Shown here: positions 8,078-11,217 of the stretch, in pieces
Layout of the letters: every line of letters starts with the position of its first letter
Numbering within the stretch: position 1 is the first letter of the stretch
NCBI GenBank assembly: GCA_003024985.2
Contig: PXIH01S0007567.1
Origin: Euperipatoides rowelli
Taxonomy: Eukaryota; Onychophora; Udeonychophora; Euonychophora; Peripatopsidae
Length of the DNA: 11,217 nucleotides
Reading direction: 5' to 3' (one strand)
The notes under the pieces: generated by a model
What the model was told of the DNA's origin: nothing
What the model saw: the letters and a program-made list of their open reading frames with translations, nothing else
The model's database searches: none
Translations under genes and position numbers: made by a program

Positions 8078-8470
8078 ATGGTCAAATTTGTGAGTATATT
8101 CGAAGATAAACCGATTATAATAGTAGAAATTGCTGGAAAGAAAATTCCTGCACTCCTAGATACGGGCACAGAAAATTGTCTCCTCAATGAAGGATGTATC
8201 AATGCAGAACAGTGCAGCAGCAAAACAATGGCGGTATCGATAAAATCACCAATATCAGAGAAAACGTTAGATGGAATCTGTACGCTAACTAAAATTAAAA
8301 TAGGAGATAAAACCATTAACCAATCCATGTGCATAGTAAAAATGCAAGCAAGGATACGATATCAATTAATACTCGGTTTTGACATATGTAAAATGTACGA
8401 TGCTATCATAGATTGTGAAAATCCACCGTTAAATTCAAATTGGATGAACATAGATCACATGACCCCATGA
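8078..8470 (+). pseudogene. Retroviral-type aspartic protease (PR)
   Basis: This is the pepsin-like protease that cuts the retroelement polyproteins; it works as a dimer. An uninterrupted 130-residue stretch carries the active-site triad D-T-G in ALLDTGTENCLL (catalytic Asp at 8159-8161) and the downstream strand YQLILGFDICKMYDAIID, which corresponds to the second conserved hydrophobic-G block. The residue after DTG is Thr, whereas Ala is usual. The ATG at 8078 is not a natural start: the same frame runs in from the linker, with a stop at 8054 between. The frame closes at 8468-8470 and the reading then shifts into the reverse transcriptase. Confidence 0.8.
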
Positions 8471-9608
8471 AAACACACTCACGCGAGAAAAATGATATTT
8501 GCTGTGAAACTACTACTACCACCAACAACAACAAACAAAATGGCGAATGCGAATTATAGGAGCAGTTTAAAACCCAGGAATTAGGCCTAAGCAATACACA
8601 TAGAGGGGCACTAGAACAAATATTAGCTAAACACAAGAAAATCTTAATAGAAGACGTGACATACATGACAGGGGCAAATATGCCACCGTACGAGCCAAAA
8701 TTTAAAAATGAAACACCAATATACCAAAGACAATACTGTATACCCCACACTTTATATGAACCACTCAGACAACAACTAGACAAACTAGAAAAAGCAAAAA
8801 TAATAAAGAAAGTACATAGTCCATACAACTCACCAGTTTTAGTACTACCTAAAAAAGACTCCAAGGAAGTAAGAATTTGCTTAGACCTATGCAAAATCAA
8901 TAAACAAATCATAACCAAACAATATCAGATCATGTGTATTGAAGATATCCTCAAAAACATAGAGGGCACTCATATCTTCAGTAGCCTAGACTTGAATAAT
9001 GGCTATTTTAACATGAAATTAACTGAAGAAGCCCAAAAGAAATTTACCTTTAGTGTGCCCTTCGCCAAATATACATTCACCCCCTCTGCCAGGGATGTGT
9101 AACGTCGGCAGCAATATTTAAAAAAATAATGGTAAAATGTCTCCATGACATTATCCTAAAAGAACACGCATTTGTATACCTTGACGACATAATAATACTC
9201 TCACCAAACATAGAAGAACACTTAAAAACATTAGACAAAGTCCTTACAGCTCTAGAAAAAGTAAACCTAGCAGTCAAGCCCTCGAAATGCAAATTATTTA
9301 GGGAATCTATCAAATACTTAGGACACATGGTAGACAAAAATGGATGCAGACCCGTTGAAAATAGTGTATCAGCAATTCAAAAATTAGTGAGACCACAAAC
9401 AGTAAAAAGAGTGAAGAGCTTCTTAGGTAGCCTAAATTTCTACCGCAAATTCATAGATAACTTTGCAGAAATAGCAGCACCTCTGTACGACTTATTTAAG
9501 AAAAGAAACACAAAAATTACGTGGAATAATGACGCTGAAATAGCATTCCAAACAAAACAAAAACTTACCACAGCACCTTTACTTGCATTCCCTAGATATG
9601 ACAAACCC
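8471..9608 (+). pseudogene. pol: Reverse transcriptase (RT) of gypsy element
   Basis: This is the RNA/DNA-dependent DNA polymerase of the element. The frame 1 reading is open from 8560 (after a stop at 8557-8559) to 9102 and carries SPYNSPVLVLPKKD, RICLDLCKIN and the motif A block SLDLNNGYFNMKL (catalytic Asp at 8989-8991). A frameshift near 9085 moves the reading to frame 3, open to 9848. It resumes with CQGCVTSAAIFKKIM, then FVYLDDIIIL, with the catalytic YLDD at 9177-9188, and the thumb block SKCKLF, IKYLGHMV and SFLGSLNFYRKFI. All three catalytic aspartates are retained. The PFG motif usual at block 4 of gypsy elements reads LCQG here, a lineage difference or an effect of the nearby frameshift. 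Confidence 0.9.
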
Positions 9609-9979
9609 TTCATAATAAAAACTGATGCCTCACTTGCATCACTGGGTGCAGTGTTAGAACAACAAAATGAAGAGGGAAACTTTCAACCGATCGCATATGC
9701 GAGCCGTAGGCTAAATAAAGCCGAACCTAACTACGCTGTCATAGAACGAGAGGCACTCGCTCTAGTCTTCGCATTAGACCAATTCAAGCACATGACGTAC
9801 GGGAATAAAATTACCCTACTAACTGACACAAACCAATCACATACTTAATAGAACTAAAAGATACAAATTAAAGAGTAGCGAGATGGATGATCAATATTCA
9901 ACATAACATCCATTTTGAACATATACCGGGCAAGCTAAATAGCCTCGCAGACATGCTCTCACATAATCACTAGGAAGAC
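9609..9979 (+). pseudogene. pol: RNase H domain of gypsy pol
   Basis: This domain removes the RNA strand during reverse transcription. It follows the RT thumb directly in frame 3 with FIIKTDASLASLGAVLEQ (catalytic Asp at 9624-9626), PIAYASRRLN, and NYAVIEREALALVFAL (catalytic Glu at 9750-9752). The third acidic site, in ITLLTD (Asp at 9825-9827), is the last conserved point in this frame. A one-base loss inside this TDH-type motif breaks the reading, and the C-terminal part continues in frame 2 with a stop at 9869, then RVARWMI, HFEHIPGKLNSLADMLSH and a stop at 9971. It is complete apart from these lesions. Confidence 0.88.
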
Positions 9980-10381
9980 ATGATCAACACATGCATACTG
10001 CAAGCCACAAAAATACCACTAACGATAGAATTAATGATTGAGGAACAACAAAAAGATACCATTTGCTCAGAAATAATTAATAAAAGAAAAGAAAAGAAGC
10101 TAAATAATGATAACTTTATTCTAGATGAAAATAATATTCTATCCAAAATGGTACAATTAGGAAGGACACATTCTCATCTTATCAAACTTTTGTCCCAGCA
10201 TCCCTCATACCGGATGTTTTGTATTGCTATCACGATAGCTTAAGTGGAGGACACTTCTCACTAGAAAAAACCCTTATACAAAATAAAAAGAAACTTTACT
10301 TGGGAAAATTTATTCGCAGACATAAAAACATACATAAATAGTCGCGAAAGATGCCAAAGTAGAAACAGAAATAGGATTAAA
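9980..10381 (+). pseudogene. pol: Integrase N-terminal zinc domain, truncated
   Basis: This is the start of the integrase that inserts the cDNA. A stretch of about 75 residues links RNase H to integrase (IEEQQKDTICSEII, FILDENNILSKM). The HHCC zinc finger is split over frames: the two histidines lie in frame 1 in YHDSLSGGHFSLEKTL (His at 10231 and 10252), the cysteine part in frame 2 in ENLFADIKTYINSRERCQ. The second cysteine is present (10352-10354). The first is replaced by arginine (CGC at 10343-10345, one base from TGC). Homology ends within the next few codons, at about 10381. The whole DDE catalytic core and the C-terminal domain are gone, and opposite-strand gag sequence follows directly. 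Confidence 0.78.
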
Positions 10382-11217
10382 GCAGTATCTACACGTTAGT
10401 ATCGTTGGCTTGTTGGGGGGAAGGATTGGGTTTACCTACACAGTAAACTACTGAAATCTTGTTATAGACTTTCCAATATGCTTGGCCAAATCATGGGTCA
10501 GTGCAATGTTGTCATTTATTTGCTCATCCCATTGTGGTTGGCCATCAACTGTTTTTCCAAAGATACTGCGAAATCGAGGGCTTTCTTAAAATTTTGGGGT
10601 TGCCTACATATAATCTCGAGTCTCAAAAATGGTAATACGCCATCCTTGAATTGTTCAAACAAAGACTCCTCATATTCCACCTGCGAACATTGGGGTGGTG
10701 GTTTGAGAGGCTCGGCTGTAGCCAATAATCTTGCTTTGTAGGTTACTACCGTTCTCCATGAGCGTTCACACATGATTGGAATAATTTTTTTAATTCCTTC
10801 TTACTGGGCTTTAGAGAAAAAGCTCGGATTAATTCCTCTACCATTCTTTTAAACTCATATAGTTATTATTTCCCAACCCAGCAAAATACATACTATGCGC
10901 CATTCCCTGTATTTTTTTTCTCCAAAATTGAACGACTCCTCCTCTCAGGAAATTTGTATTCGTCGATGAGGCCTGAAAATCTGCTACAAAGCGCTCTACC
11001 CCAAACATGTCTAAAATTCGAATGGGGCTAGAGTTGCTATGGGGTCGATCCCTATTCTGGATAACCACTCTATAGGCATAATGCAGACCCTACTATCTGG
11101 ACTAAATAGGCTACCAGCCTTAGGAGGTAAGGCTGTACTAATCTGACTATCTACCGGGGTCCCAACTTCAGTTTTCACCCTAACAGGGGGGCATTTAGTT
11201 TCTAAAAGGATACTTTC
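10382..11217 (-). pseudogene. gag: Second, divergent gag gene on the opposite strand, partial
   Basis: Read from the right edge leftwards, the - strand carries the same gag blocks as the + strand element in the same order. After a variable N-terminal part come FGVERFVADF and SMYFAGLGNNNY (in 11068-10838), AFSLKPSKKELKKLF in another frame (about 10838-10773), then AEPLKPPPQ, FEQFKDGV and ALDFAVSLEKQL (10773-10516), then LTHDLAKHIGKSI (about 10540-10452). The last frame runs on, with stops at 10448-10450 and 10436-10438, to TCRYC at 10396-10382, the first half of a zinc knuckle. Hand alignment of the central block gives about 20 identities in 53 residues against the + copy, so it belongs to a different subfamily. 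The N-terminus and upstream LTR lie outside the window. Confidence 0.78.

Larger units (their letters stand above)
6019..10381 (+). mobile_element. Degenerate Ty3/gypsy-type LTR retrotransposon, 3' truncated
   Basis: The order gag, aspartic protease, reverse transcriptase, RNase H, integrase zinc domain on one strand is diagnostic of Ty3/gypsy (Metaviridae); copia elements place integrase before the reverse transcriptase. Every gene carries stops or frameshifts, yet most active-site motifs are still legible. The element stops in the integrase zinc domain at about 10381, where an oppositely oriented gag begins. The integrase core, any envelope gene, the polypurine tract and the 3' LTR are missing. 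The start coordinate is that of the possible primer-binding site, since the 5' LTR cannot be delimited. Confidence 0.85.

Noticed and set aside
7585-8334. Open frames of 79 and 160 codons on the - strand, the longer with hydrophobic segments resembling a membrane protein
   Set aside because: They are antisense to the pol linker and protease. The hydrophobicity follows from reverse-complementing A-rich coding sequence, and the sense strand carries the DTG protease motif.
8406-9337. Open frames of 170 and 86 codons on the - strand
   Set aside because: They are antisense to the reverse transcriptase, which shows SLDL and YLDD motifs on the + strand.
10478-10741. Open frame of 87 codons on the + strand
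   Set aside because: It is a mirror of the - strand gag; only the - strand reading matches the gag blocks of the other element.
1-11217. CRISPR array, tRNA, rRNA, riboswitch, bacterial promoter or ribosome binding sites
   Set aside because: Nothing with regular spaced repeats or cloverleaf features was seen. The content is eukaryotic mobile-element DNA, so prokaryotic signals are not expected.
1-11217. A functional, previously undescribed defence or other gene system
   Set aside because: Every long gene is interrupted and explained by Polinton-like or gypsy-like element families; only the short basic ORF is intact, and it also fits the Polinton remnant.

Overview
This is a strongly AT-rich eukaryotic window, almost certainly from a metazoan and probably an invertebrate. 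It contains no intact host gene, RNA gene, CRISPR array or bacterial-type operon signal. What can be read is a graveyard of mobile elements in the standard genetic code. The species cannot be named from the sequence.

Left part (1-6121): after about 1.5 kb of AT-rich non-coding DNA come remains of a Polinton/Maverick (adintovirus-like) element, all on the + strand. These are a broken protein-primed family-B DNA polymerase (1474-3055), a broken packaging-type ATPase (3850-4512), and a short basic ORF (4482-4712) that overlaps the ATPase tail and is the only uninterrupted frame of the element. Integrase, cysteine protease, major and minor capsid proteins and terminal inverted repeats are not recognisable, so this is a fragment. 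A perfect 24-bp palindrome lies just after the polymerase stop. A separate inverted-repeat element, possibly a MITE (5177-5487), and a GA microsatellite follow.

Middle part (about 6019-10381): a decayed Ty3/gypsy-type (Metaviridae) retrotransposon on the + strand. It has a possible primer-binding site, gag with a CCHC zinc knuckle, aspartic protease, reverse transcriptase with YLDD, RNase H, and the start of integrase (HHCC zinc domain). The domain order gag-PR-RT-RH-IN is that of gypsy elements. Frames are interrupted many times, and the integrase catalytic core and 3' LTR are absent. A 95-bp sequence is repeated exactly on both sides of a single N at 6217, which looks like an unmerged contig join.

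Right part (10382-11217): a second, clearly divergent gag of the same broad family on the - strand, running off the window. It is cut at its own zinc knuckle exactly where the first element's integrase stops, so two different retroelements meet tail to tail at about 10381.

Nothing here works as a functional system today. The most informative items are the Polinton remnant with its three damaged polymerase motifs, the intact overlapping basic ORF, and the convergent gag/integrase junction.
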